A DNA stretch of 64,000 nt. Source: Agrostemma githago. Lineage: Eukaryota > Streptophyta > Magnoliopsida > Caryophyllales > Caryophyllaceae. Positions 33,338 to 43,811 of the stretch are shown piece by piece. Where the stretch lies: NCBI GenBank assembly GCA_958450325.1, contig OY288243.1:26566844-26630843 (forward strand). The letters are read 5' to 3'. How positions within the stretch are numbered: position 1 is the first letter of the stretch; each line of letters begins with the position of its first letter. Below the pieces are notes generated by a model that was not told where the DNA came from, ran no database searches, and was given only the letters and a program-made list of their open reading frames with translations. The translations under genes were made by a program, and so were the position numbers.

Positions 33338-35451
33338 TCGATTCAGAAGAACGGGCTATTTACTACATCAGTAAAAAGTTCCTCGAATATGAGTGCAAAT
33401 ATACAATGCTAAAGACGTGCCTAGCATTGGTTTGGGCCACTAAAAAGCTCCGACATTACATGCTCAGTCACGAGGTACATGTGTTATCCAAAATGGATCC
33501 TATCAAGTACTTATTTGAGAAGCCCATCCTCAACGGCAGGATGTCAAGATGGACTCTAATGTTATCCGAGTTCGACCTCAAATTTGTACCATTAAAAGCC
33601 ATCAAAGGCCGGGTAGTTGCCGAGTTCCTCGCTGACGGCCCAATATCCGAAGAAGGCCACACCGATACATGGGCCTTTCCTGATGAAGACATATTCCATA
33701 CCGATACGGAAGTGTGGGATCTATATTTCGATGGGGCATCCAACTTCCGAGGATTTGGGGTCGGAATCCTGTTAATTTCACCCCGAGGGGAACACACTCC
33801 CTTATCCATCAAGTTGGACTTCGACGTGACCAACAACGCAGCCGAATACGAAGCATGCATTCACGGGTTGCAAGCCACCGCTGATTTAGGGGTAACAAAC
33901 CTCCGGGTCCACGGTGATTCATCATTAGTCATCAATCAAGCACTCCAAAAATGGAAAACTCGGAACGCCAATCTCGTGGCTTACCAAGCACGGGTAAGGG
34001 TTCTAGAGAAACAATTTCAAAAGGTAGAATACATCTATCTGCCCCGGGAAGAGAATCAGTTCGCAGATGCACTTTCCAAATTAGCATCTTTACTGAACAT
34101 CCCGGATCACCTGACCAGCATGCCAATCTGTGTCGAAAGACGGTCCGAGCCAGCCTACATCCACGCCATTCAGGATATCGAGATAACTGACCCGGAGCCT
34201 TGGTATCAAGCTGTCCTAACCTACCTGACAACGGGAGAGTACCCCCCGGAAGCTGAAAATCGGGCCAAAAAGGCCTTACGAAGATTAGCAACCCAATTTG
34301 TCCGAACCGATGACGGGCAATTGTACAAAAAGACGGCACAGGGGGCTCTACTCCTATGCATCGACAAAATACAAGCCGAAAAGGTCATGGCCGAGGTCCA
34401 TGATGGTGAAAACGGCCCGCAAATGAACGCCCATATGCTAGCCCGAAAAATCATGAGGCTCGGGTACTATTGGAACACCATGGAAACAGACTGTCAGTTG
34501 TATGTCAAACACTGCCATAACTGTCAGATCTTCGCCAATGTACAGCATATGCCATCTTCCCTATTATATACCATGACATCACCATGGCCATTTTCGACAT
34601 GGGGTATTGACATAATTGGAAAGGTGCATCCTTCCGGGACGGGAGGTCACTGCTTCATCTTGGTGGCCATCGACTACTTCACCAAATGGGTCGAAGCCGA
34701 GTCATACCGTGTCTTGAACGCAAAGCACGTGGCCAAATTTATCCAAAATAAAATAATATGCCGGTATGGGATCCCTCACGAGTTCATCAGCGATCACGGG
34801 ACCCACTTTCAAGCTGAAACTGCCGCATTGCTGGCAAAATACAAAATTCAAAGGCATACATCTTCGCCTTACCGACCTCAAACAAATGGAGCGGTAGAAG
34901 CGGCCAATAAAACAATTGTCACCATACTTAAAAAGATGGCTGAAAATTATCGGGACTGGCCCGACAAGATACCTTTTGCCCTATGGGGATATCGAACCTC
35001 AATCCGCACCGCGACCGGGGCAACCCCGTATTACTTGACATACGGAATGGAGGCGGTCCAACCAGTCGAGTTAGAGGTGCCATCCCTTAGGATCCTACTT
35101 GAAAGCCAAGTACCTGAGGCAGATTGGGTCCAAGCCCGATACGTTTCGCTAGTCCTTTTAGACGAACGGCGATCCCGGGCTCTCAACAACATTCAAATAT
35201 ATCAAAAAAGGATCCAACGGGCTTTCAACAAACGGGTTAGGCCCAGGAACATCAAGGAAGGGGATCTGGTCCTAAAATCGGTTCGTGCCTTACTGCCGGT
35301 TGACCCAAGGGGTAAATTCAAACCCAACTGGGCTGGGCCATACTTAGTCAAGAAAGTCCTATCAGGAGGAGCGGTGATGCTGACAGACTTGGACGGGAAC
35401 GAATTCGTCAACCCAACCAACTTGGACCAGCTGAAGCGCTACTACCCATAA
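33325..35451 (+). CDS. Tat-A pol, RNase H and integrase part (in the shifted frame)
   Basis: Open in the other frame from about 33325; the first ATG is 33406. It continues the RNase H segment (YYISKKFLEYECKY). A second, archaeal-type RNase H follows (LYFDGASNFRGFG, NNAAEYEACIHGL, HGDSSLVINQ, REENQFADALSKL), a hallmark of the Tat lineage. The integrase has its zinc-binding HHCC region (ending CHNCQIF), a catalytic core with GIDIIG, ISDHGTHFQ and YRPQTNGAVEAANK (the D, D and E), and a C-terminal part ending LKRYYP. Apart from the missing base upstream the domains look intact. A single deletion in such a young element could be a real mutation or an assembly error. Confidence 0.9.
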   Translation: MAQIVDSEERAIYYISKKFLEYECKYTMLKTCLALVWATKKLRHYMLSHEVHVLSKMDPIKYLFEKPILNGRMSRWTLMLSEFDLKFVPLKAIKGRVVAEFLADGPISEEGHTDTWAFPDEDIFHTDTEVWDLYFDGASNFRGFGVGILLISPRGEHTPLSIKLDFDVTNNAAEYEACIHGLQATADLGVTNLRVHGDSSLVINQALQKWKTRNANLVAYQARVRVLEKQFQKVEYIYLPREENQFADALSKLASLLNIPDHLTSMPICVERRSEPAYIHAIQDIEITDPEPWYQAVLTYLTTGEYPPEAENRAKKALRRLATQFVRTDDGQLYKKTAQGALLLCIDKIQAEKVMAEVHDGENGPQMNAHMLARKIMRLGYYWNTMETDCQLYVKHCHNCQIFANVQHMPSSLLYTMTSPWPFSTWGIDIIGKVHPSGTGGHCFILVAIDYFTKWVEAESYRVLNAKHVAKFIQNKIICRYGIPHEFISDHGTHFQAETAALLAKYKIQRHTSSPYRPQTNGAVEAANKTIVTILKKMAENYRDWPDKIPFALWGYRTSIRTATGATPYYLTYGMEAVQPVELEVPSLRILLESQVPEADWVQARYVSLVLLDERRSRALNNIQIYQKRIQRAFNKRVRPRNIKEGDLVLKSVRALLPVDPRGKFKPNWAGPYLVKKVLSGGAVMLTDLDGNEFVNPTNLDQLKRYYP

Positions 35452-35852
35452 ACCCCCATCTCAATGTCATTTGCAAAAATTTATAAAAATTTGTCTTTTT
35501 TATAAATTTTCAAAAATTATAGACAAGTCAATAAGCTAGAATTAATTAGTCTACTGTCGCACATCTTGAATTAATAATCCCGATGTATTTCGAAAATTGC
35601 AAAAAAATCAAATCAATTTTGAACTACGTTAGGTTTGATTCCGCCATTTGCGGATACGTAGGCAACCCCTCAAAAGGGTACAACCACTGCAATAAACGAA
35701 AAGACGAGAACAGTGTTCAATAATATGTCTTTTATTAATATCTCGATAAACTCGGGATTACACAAAAAAAAAAACGCCAAAACGGCATTCACACAAAAAA
35801 ATCACACCAACAAAAATAATAGTAATATTCAAATAATAATAAAATAAGGAGA
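35452..35852 (+). other. Gap between pol stop and antisense gene stop, with a conserved Tat 3' motif
   Basis: The stop codons of pol and the antisense gene face each other about 400 bp apart. The segment holds tttgattccgcc and ggatacgtaggcaa (about 35634-35666), whose counterpart occurs reversed in Tat-C at about 52028-52075. No ORF. Confidence 0.6.
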
Positions 35853-37728
35853 CTAGTATCCGGGCATCTTCCCTTTCCCCTTGTCCTTCGGGTCGCGTGG
35901 AGCCTGAGGTCTTCGGGGTGGTGGCGAGCGTTCCCGAATCACGAGTGGAACCTCCTTAGCCCGGGCCCGTTTCTTTGGCGACGGGTCTTCAATCACGGTC
36001 TTCGGCCCAAGTCGGGCCCGCACGTGCCCAGGCAGTCTATCCCGTGGGCCAAGTCGGTCCTCCACGGGTAACCTTGGGCCCAATCTCCTTTCCAAGTCCA
36101 TCTGGGGGCTCACCTTCCCCCAAGCACCTTTAGCACTAGACCCTTCAGCTTGAGTCTTAGTCTTCATCTTGTGACCAGACATTAGACGGACTAGGGTAGC
36201 TGGAGTGTCTCCCTCATCAAAGAACCCCCTGTTGTCTTTAGCTTGCTCCCTTCTCAGCAGGTCGAAGGCTTCATCGACTTTCAAAGCGGCTCGGGCCTTA
36301 GCATCTCCTGCTTTGGTCCACTTCGTATAAGAATCTGAAACCCAGATTGAGTGGCGAGATTTGACAACGGGCCAAGTATGCCGTGTGTACCATCTTTGCA
36401 TCCAGGTATCACACATTACATCAGTCAACTGGGTAGGGTCACTCACAACCGCTTCAACTTCAGGGATTCGCTGGGTCCATCCATACTGCCTTAGTATGCG
36501 ATCTGGATAGAGATGAACCGTCTGCTTTAAAGAAAGGATCACCTGATAGCGGGCTCTGTCCCTCGGGTCCAAGCCACTCCAAAGGTAGATGGGCCACCAT
36601 GGAACTACCCATCGAATTAACGGGCCGCCATGAAAAGACAAAACCTCGTCCCAGTACTTCTGCGTAATCTGACGAGAAAAGTCAATGGCCCTCCTCCTCG
36701 TCATCACCTGGTTATGACGATAGCTGCCCGCATCAAGTGGAGGATCTATCACTGATAGCCTCTCATATAGCCAAATCTGCAAAAGGAAACAAAAGCATGA
36801 GATTCCAAGGCAAAATAGGCGCTCGCCTAAGGCCACTCGGTCGAGTGCTCGGGACACTCGGTCGAGCGGTACCCCTGAACGTAAACAGGAGGCTCTTTAC
36901 GAGGGCACTCGATCGAGTGCCAGGGTGATTCGATCGAGTGGCACCTCCGAAGACAGATCAGGAGAACCCCGTCGAGGGTAGTCGACCGAGTGCCTAGGTG
37001 ACTCGATCGAGTACCCCCGCGCAGTAAGAAATCTTCGCAAGAAAAAAATCAAAAAAAAAAATTGAATAAAAAGTCAAGTGACATACTTGCAACAAACGGG
37101 TGCTCCCGGTAAAGCGAATGGATGAGTCCCTTTTGCGACCATCCAATCCTTGGATAATCTCGCCCGTGATCAACCAAGCCGGGCTGTGCTCAGTCTCCAT
37201 CAGATCCACTACGGTCAGAAGACGGGTGCTTCCCATACAGGACAACAAGTCCATATGACCCTCGAAAGCGTATACATGGAGCATGCAAAAGGAGAAAGCT
37301 CTACGGCTGTAAGCCGGTCTAACCCGAACATCGAGAGAGTTCATAAATTTCTCAGCCAAGTCGATCAGAGAAATTTTATCACCATCCAACATACGGGATA
37401 CCTCGTTGTGAGAAAGCCCTAGAAATTCTCTCAACTTCCTCCTCGGGTCATAGATCGAATACGGGATGGCGGGACGGAGTATCGGATTCCATCCTCCTAT
37501 AGCTGCAATCTCCTCAGGTAAAGGGCAGACTTCGCCCCGAGGGAAAGCAAAGACATGATATATGTCATCCCAATAAGCCAAGCAAGCATCCAGAAAATAG
37601 CGGTCAACCACCATCTGACGGAACGGGTACAATTGGGTTATCCCCGTCTGATTCAAAACCACCCTATCTGCATCCCTAAAGAAACGGGACCACTCCTGCA
37701 ACATCACACTCAACCTATCGATCCCCAT
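35853..37728 (-). CDS. Antisense plant mobile domain (PMD, aminotransferase-like) protein in Tat-A, two exons
   Basis: Exons (minus strand) are 37087-37728 and 35853-36776, with intron 36777-37086 (GT-AG, codon-phase joins). They give 521 aa. Exon 1 shows the PMD start: WSRFFRDADR, VVDRYFLDACLAYWDDIYHV and EIAAIGGWNPI, typical of the family found in MAIN/MAIL1 proteins and in retrotransposons. Exon 2 continues the domain (FHGGPLIRWVVPWWPIYLW) and ends in a basic, proline-rich tail with repeated RLGP and a PKKRARAK nuclear-signal-like stretch. It lies antisense between pol and the 3' LTR, where Tat elements are known to carry an extra antisense ORF. Its own TATA box lies upstream. No lesion is seen. 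The role is unknown; DNA or chromatin binding is a guess. Confidence 0.85.
36835..37012 (+). repeat. Three pairs of 12-bp palindromes inside the PMD intron
   Basis: Starts at 36835/36856, 36907/36928 and 36980/37001. Every pair has a 21-bp step and pairs are 72 and 73 bp apart, the same geometry as in the LTR. Some copies carry one or two substitutions. Confidence 0.9.
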
Positions 37729-37842
37729 GACTAAAAACTTCTTAAAGAAGATGAAAAGACTTCCTCAAGAGAATTAGAGAGACTTTCTCTTAAGAAGGTT
37801 ATGTTTTGTGACTTGTGAAGAAAATCAAGAGCAAAGAGGGGC

Positions 37843-37850
37843 TATATATA
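37843..37850 (-). promoter_or_regulatory. TATA box for the antisense PMD gene
   Basis: On the minus strand TATATATA is followed by gcccc, 115 nt before the PMD start codon. It implies a 5' UTR of about 85 nt. It is internal to Tat-A and outside the LTR. Confidence 0.6.
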
Positions 37851-37856
37851 GCATTA

Positions 37857-38405
37857 GCCTTGCAAACCGTTTAGGAAAATTTCCTAATCTCAATAGGAAT
37901 CGAACCACAATCCTAGTCTCAATACTAGCATGGAAGTCTCCATCCCGAACTTTCCTAATCGTTGTTAGGAGTCAAAATCTCGAAGTTTCCAAAACTCAAA
38001 GATCTCAAATTTTCGAAATTTCAAAAATTCAAATTTTCAAAAAAATCATCTCTCCCCAGCGCGAGTCATTTTACTGCCTACGTGTTGCATGCATTTTATG
38101 TGACTCATACAGGTACGACTCAAATAGGGAAGTGCAACCCACGATAATTCCCCAGCGGAAGCCAACGACGGCATTTCAAGGGATGAGTCCACATACAGGC
38201 GCACCCAGGACTTACGAGACAAGTCCAATTCCCCACGGAGTTATCGGCTCAGGTATGACTTCTAGCTTTCGGCTGGCGAGCCCTCCACGCAAGTCTAATG
38301 GACTATACACGACCCGGCCGGAAGTCCGCCAGGTTTCAATCCTCGATTGGCCTGGTGGATACTCTGACTTTCGCCCTGTCCAAGCCTCAGTCAGAGTGGG
38401 GGCTC
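37857..38405 (+). other. Region upstream of the antisense gene, and polypurine tract of Tat-A
   Basis: AT-rich repeats of aaattttcaaa type lie at 37985-38045. The last 80 bp match the corresponding side of Tat-B (reversed at 48279-48350). The purine run agagtggggg (38393-38402) just before the 3' LTR is the likely plus-strand primer. Confidence 0.6.
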
Positions 38406-41027
38406 TGTAGACACCCGCATTTTGACTGCCAGGTGTCTATGGCAGTTTCCCAAAAAAACACCCGATGATGATCGGACGCTAACATGCTTCTGTGCGCTCG
38501 GATACGGGCTCAAATCCATTAATCGCTGGCTAACACATTTAAGGAGTACAAATATCACAAAATCAACCTCGAATCCAGGCCCAGCGGGCCGTTTCCAATC
38601 AAATAAGGCTAATTTGGGCCAAAACCGACACCGGAATTAAAACCGACTTTTCACGATTGGGTCAATCCTGGTCAAAGTTGTTTCCGAGACACACAAAACA
38701 ACCCCTCAAACATCAAAAGCCCAATTCAAATTCAATCTCATCAAATATCCATGGTCAAGGTCCAAGCGAGTGACCCGCGCGACCCAGCTGGGCCACTCGA
38801 TCGAGTGTCTCACCCACTCGATCGAGTGGGCCCTTATTCAAGCCCGACGGCTGACGCACAAGCCCACTCGACCGAGTCAGCTGCCTACTCGGTCGAGTAG
38901 CCCTAAACCGGAACCCTAGCTTTTCCTATATAAGCAATCCTTTGCACACACTTCAAGACACCTTTTTCAGAACTTTTACTACCTCAAATTCAACCCTAGC
39001 TCATACTTTCACAAACCCTAGCAACACCCTAGCAAACCCTAAACTAGCTTTAGGATTCATCAAACCCGAGCCACCATAACTCAACCTCCATAAACCTCGA
39101 AGACTCTTGTGTTATAGCCACGGTTACGAGTCCGCGCCGAGACAAGAACATGTAGGTTGAGGGTGTCAAAACCCCGCTTCTTCTCCTTTCTTCCTCCTCC
39201 TCGCGTCGTGTCGTCTTTTTTTACGGGTCGCGTTCTTTTTTTATTCTTATTATCGCATCATTAATATCAATAATACTAGTATCAAGACATTAAAATATCT
39301 ATCAATTTGTGTCGAGTATGAAGTGATATTGGAATAAGGAAATCCGAATATACAAGTGTACTGCACACGAGTTGACGGTCGCTTGTTCCGATATCCCGAT
39401 TACTCGATTATTGAGATAGGTCAACTTCAACAATAGTTTTCATATCGTTATACTATTATTGTTATTGTTCGCATATCTCATCGATTTCTCAAAAGCAAGC
39501 ATCGTATTTCTATAAGGGTCGAAACCCGTTGACACGGACCCGACATCACAATCCCTAGGGATTTATTCCGATGTCGGAGAAGTCGAGGGAATCAAGTTTT
39601 TTTTTATGTTTTCAATTAAAGCGTCGATTTTGGATTCGATACCAATTTCATAATTGGATATCGAGTCTAATGATCAAGTCATACGAATTAATTAACGCGA
39701 TTTATTGATATCACGATAATTAATTTGAAGCGACTAAAATTAATTTATTTATTCTCTATTTCACTCTAATATTCCATATCGATTCAAATAATCGAGTGTG
39801 GAATATAACGAGTATTCAAAAGTAGAATCGAGTATAAATTCAACAATATTTATATTCGGCTCAACAAAGTTTGCGATTTATAAAAAACCAAGTCGTGTGT
39901 AAATTGTGACATATTTACGCCCGATACGGCCAAATCGTCAAACTCTCAAAAATCAAAAGCAATTTCGAAATCAATTTTCAATTTGCAAACGAATTACAAT
40001 TCGTACAGGGGGCACTCGACCGAGTGCCTAACCCACTCGGTCGAGTGGCACCCCAAAATTGAACCAGAAAGTCTGTCACGACACCCACTCGGTCGAGTCT
40101 CACAGTGACTCGGTCGGGTGGACGTGTACTCGACCGAGTTGGTCAATAACTCGGCCGAGTACGATCTGTACCACGAAACAGAAACATCTTTTCAGAGCCT
40201 ACTCGATCGAGTCTATCAACTACTCGATCGAGTGGCCTCATAACGACTACAAACGTGAGTCGTACATTATTCTATTTTTCAAACTCGATAGTATTTTACG
40301 ACTCAGGACAACGCGTGCATAATTAATCACGTGTATACTATCTTTTCAAACCGTGCATCCTCATATTTGCATCCTTCAATTCAATTCATTATTTGCACAA
40401 ACCGTTAATATCGATTTACCGTTACTAACCGTTTGCTTGTTTCTTTTGTCGATTTAATTCTTGTTCGTTTATTGTACTAAATGAACCCGCATGCTAAATT
40501 CCACTTTGACGTAGAATTAATTGCATTAAATTGACTTAGAAACCCTTTTCAAATTCAATTCACATGTTTAGGGAAAATACTCTTTGCATATCATTTTCCC
40601 GTTTAACTAGCGCGCGTATTGTAAGTCATTCGAATTCTTAGTAGAGGCCGCTAATGTGCGGGCGGGGTTGGGTGTCCTTTGTGGGCTTCCCAACACGTAC
40701 CCTCACCCCTTACTCAGAACCTCGGTTTCCGGATGCCCGAAACCGTTGGCGCACGAGAGTCATTCAATACACAATATCCGATAACGTCGGTATTGGTATC
40801 AAATGCAAAGGGACGAGCCCAATAAAGTCTGACATCGGAAATGGGCCGTATTTTGTATACGGACCACTACGACATAGAGTGGGCTCGAATGGTTCCGAAT
40901 GACCATAAAATTCGGTGGCGACTCCACATAGACCTAAATTTCAATTCGATCCGTTTCATATGGAGATTCATTCGCCTACCCAAACCCGCGCGTGGCCGCG
41001 TCGGGGTGGACCTATGTCATGTCCACA
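38406..41027 (+). repeat. Tat-A 3' LTR
   Basis: 2622 bp, a near-identical copy of the 5' LTR with about eleven single-base differences noticed by eye and no indel. TSD ATAGT follows at 41028-41032. Confidence 0.95.
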
Positions 41028-42341
41028 ATAGTTGATGGCAAAAACGTATACCCTAGACTGTATTACTCTACCCGTACACCTGTCCTTATTCCATAATTCC
41101 AAAACAAAGCCGTTGACGAAATTCGATAGGATTATCAAAATGTTCTAAAAAGGAAACTTTCTAATTTGGGAAACTTTATTCAGATATTAACTTTCCAAAA
41201 ATAGGTATTATTATAATTAGAAATCGTTCAACATTTGAGTTATATAAAATAGTTAATATTAGGCCTCGAGACATAAATATTATACTTATTTTATAAATAT
41301 ATATTTAATGATCAAAAGTCAACGAAAGTCAAAATCATAATTATTTCTCTAAAGGTTGAAATATAAGTAATTAAAAGTATTAAATTATAAATTTACAGAT
41401 TTTCCGAAACAGCACTGTCTTACTATAAAATTCATGATTAAATCATCAAAAATCAAAATACTTGGAATTAATTTACGAAATTTTACAGACATAAAATAAA
41501 CTTCAAATAAACAGTAGTCTCTTTTCAAACCTTTCGAAAATAAAGTCTTTAAACAGGAGTAATAAATCGTTCAAAAACACTAATCGATTCTGAAACATGC
41601 AGTAATTATGTAAAAAATAATAAAAACTTTCACTTTGCTACTTTATATTAAAATCACGAAAATTCATAAATAAAGTCTTATTTGTATGTTTAGTCTCGGC
41701 CTTATAATACTTTTAGAAGATCTGATGTGAAATAAATTGAGAAGATTAAAAGCGATAGAAACATGAAATCGATTTAAGCATACTATCGTAATATAATTAA
41801 AACATGCTTATTCGCATAAAGATTCGATTTTAAAACGATACTACAAGCAACTACAACATATATATCATGCAATACTGAGTCATGCCATCATGTGTTACCT
41901 TAATTGAGATCCAAGCAAATTATAATAACCGTCCTCGTCGGAACTAGCACAATTGCCTACAAAATAATTAAACCGATGGTATCAAAACCATATTAAGTTA
42001 AATTACCCTTGGAATTGGAATGAACCGGGATGAAGAGAATGATCGGAATTGAGAAAAATACTGAAGAACAATTTACTGTGTTGTACGTTCAATTGCCTTT
42101 TTTTAGAGAAGATAGAGAGGTGGGGATACTGTGTTGGAGGTTTAAGAGGAGTTGGGAAGTCAGTAACTGCAAAAAGAGAGGAAGTGGGGAGAACTGCATA
42201 GGACTAGGAGAGAAAAGTGGAGTCGGTTTTGACTTTCTCAACCGAACTACGAAAATATCACAGTCTGATGAAGGAAACGGTCGGGTCCACTACAATCTGA
42301 GCCCGATTCGCGCTAAAAATCGTAAATGGATCACTTTAAAA

Positions 42342-42342
<1 letters not shown>

Positions 42343-42382
<40 letters not shown>

Positions 42383-42383
42383 G
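42343..42383 (+). repeat. (AAT)n microsatellite in solo LTR-1
   Basis: About 13 uninterrupted AAT units. Confidence 0.95.
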
Positions 42384-42837
42384 TAGACGGAACTCGTATA
42401 AGAACGTGTTTACGAGAAAGTAGTATTAAAATCACGTTTCAAAAATAATTATGTACGAATTCGCATAGAAAAAGATTAAATGGCAATTTCTCAATATTAA
42501 TAAAAATTCTTGCGAACGAGGTAATTAAAATGGGTTTCGAGTTTAAAATAAGAATTCAAGTTTATATAAAGATAAACTCGGGAATATAAACCGTCGAAAC
42601 GAAAACTCGAATAGAAATAAAATGAGTAAATCGAATGAAACGAAAGTAAGATACATTTTAAGCATAAAAATGACTTTTCGAGGTAAATAGGATTTTACGT
42701 GTTCAAACGATTGAAAAATGAATCTGTTTTATAATTTTTTTAAGAAATACGAGTTAAATCGTAAAAAAATAAGATATTAATAAAATTTAATTCATAAAAA
42801 TCAGGGTGTTACACAGGACCTAAAGATAAAGACTTGT

Positions 42838-43225
42838 ACCCTTAAGCACTCCATGCCAGGAATGACTCTTATTGCCAATGATTTCGGACATCCGAAAACC
42901 GTCGATTCTGAGTAAGGGGTGAGGGTACGTATTGGAAAGCCAATGTCCAATAGACATTAACACTCAATCCCGTCCGTACATAGCGGCCTCTACTACTCAA
43001 TCGGTGGGCTGATAACTTTGTTCCTTAATTGTGACAGAAGTGCCTTAAGCACTCCGCCAGGAAGGACTCTTATTGCCAATGATTTCGAACATCCAAAAAT
43101 CGTCGATTCTGAGTAAGGGGTGAGGGTACGTATTGGGAAGCCAATGTCCAATAGACATTAACACCCAATCCCGTCCGCACATAGCGGCTTCTAGTAATCA
43201 ATCGGTGGGCTGATAACTTTGTTTC
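42838..43225 (-). repeat. Tandem duplication of about 190 bp within the Tat-B LTR
   Basis: The block from cttaagcactcc through ggtgggctgataactttgtt occurs at about 42840-43025 and 43032-43215. It includes gagtaaggggtgagggtacg, the segment conserved in all three Tat LTR families here. Confidence 0.8.
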
Positions 43226-43811
43226 TTAATTGTGGCGGAAGTGCGATAACATCTGTTGTTTTGACCCTATGCCTTTGCTATGTCGGTTGTTTAAGGACAA
43301 GTAAGCTTATTGTCGGAGTAGTTGTTACATTCTTTGCATGCGATTTCACGTGACAAGCAGGCCATGAAAAGATGCACGTAGGAGAGTAGAGAATACTAAG
43401 TATTATACGTATTAGCAAATCAGTTTTAACGTGATAATACGGATGTTAGTCATTCTCATGGTATACCTTACCTGGTATTTTGCTTAAGATGCATCGGTTC
43501 GGTATTAATAAGGATGCATTAAACCATGTGTGAGGGGTGAGCATCGAGCTTAATATGGAACCCGACCACCGCTTTGTTCATTTTTAGCTTGTTTACGTTT
43601 TGAATTCCGTGTTAGGTGATTTAGCATGCGATTATAGGGTCAAAAAAGAGGTAAATCATACAAAAACGGTAAATGCGAAATGTAAGTAAATCACGTAGTG
43701 AGGAGTTGCACCCTCGGAGTGTACACTAAACGAGACACGATGCGTAGATGATTAAGAACGGATCTCGGAACTACTCAGGTTTAGTTAGGGTGTTTTAGTG
43801 CTTATGGTTGA

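Larger units (their letters stand above)
25372..41027 (+). mobile_element. Tat-A: full-length Tat-lineage Ty3/gypsy retrotransposon with antisense ORF
   Basis: 15,656 bp. The LTRs are each 2622 bp, start TGTAGACACCC and end ATGTCCACA, and are flanked by a perfect 5-bp TSD ATAGT (25367-25371 and 41028-41032). Internal order: PBS, leader, gag-protease-RT, RNase H-integrase, 3' UTR, antisense mobile-domain gene, PPT. By eye the LTRs differ at about eleven positions (near 0.4 percent), so the insertion is young. Gag, pol and layout fit the Tat (Retand-like) lineage; there is no Ogre-type ORF before gag. The copy is full length but pol carries one frameshift. Confidence 0.92.
24622..42813 (-). mobile_element. 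Solo LTR-1, interrupted by Tat-A
   Basis: The pieces 24622-25371 and 41033-42813 make about 2.53 kb, beginning TGTAATCCCC and ending GGGTGTTACA. It is the reverse complement of solo LTR-2: for example, the segment around 25085-25170 matches the reverse of 46690-46780. TSDs are CAAGA (24617-24621) and CAGGA (42814-42818), one mismatch. No internal region is present, so it is a solo LTR. Confidence 0.75.
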
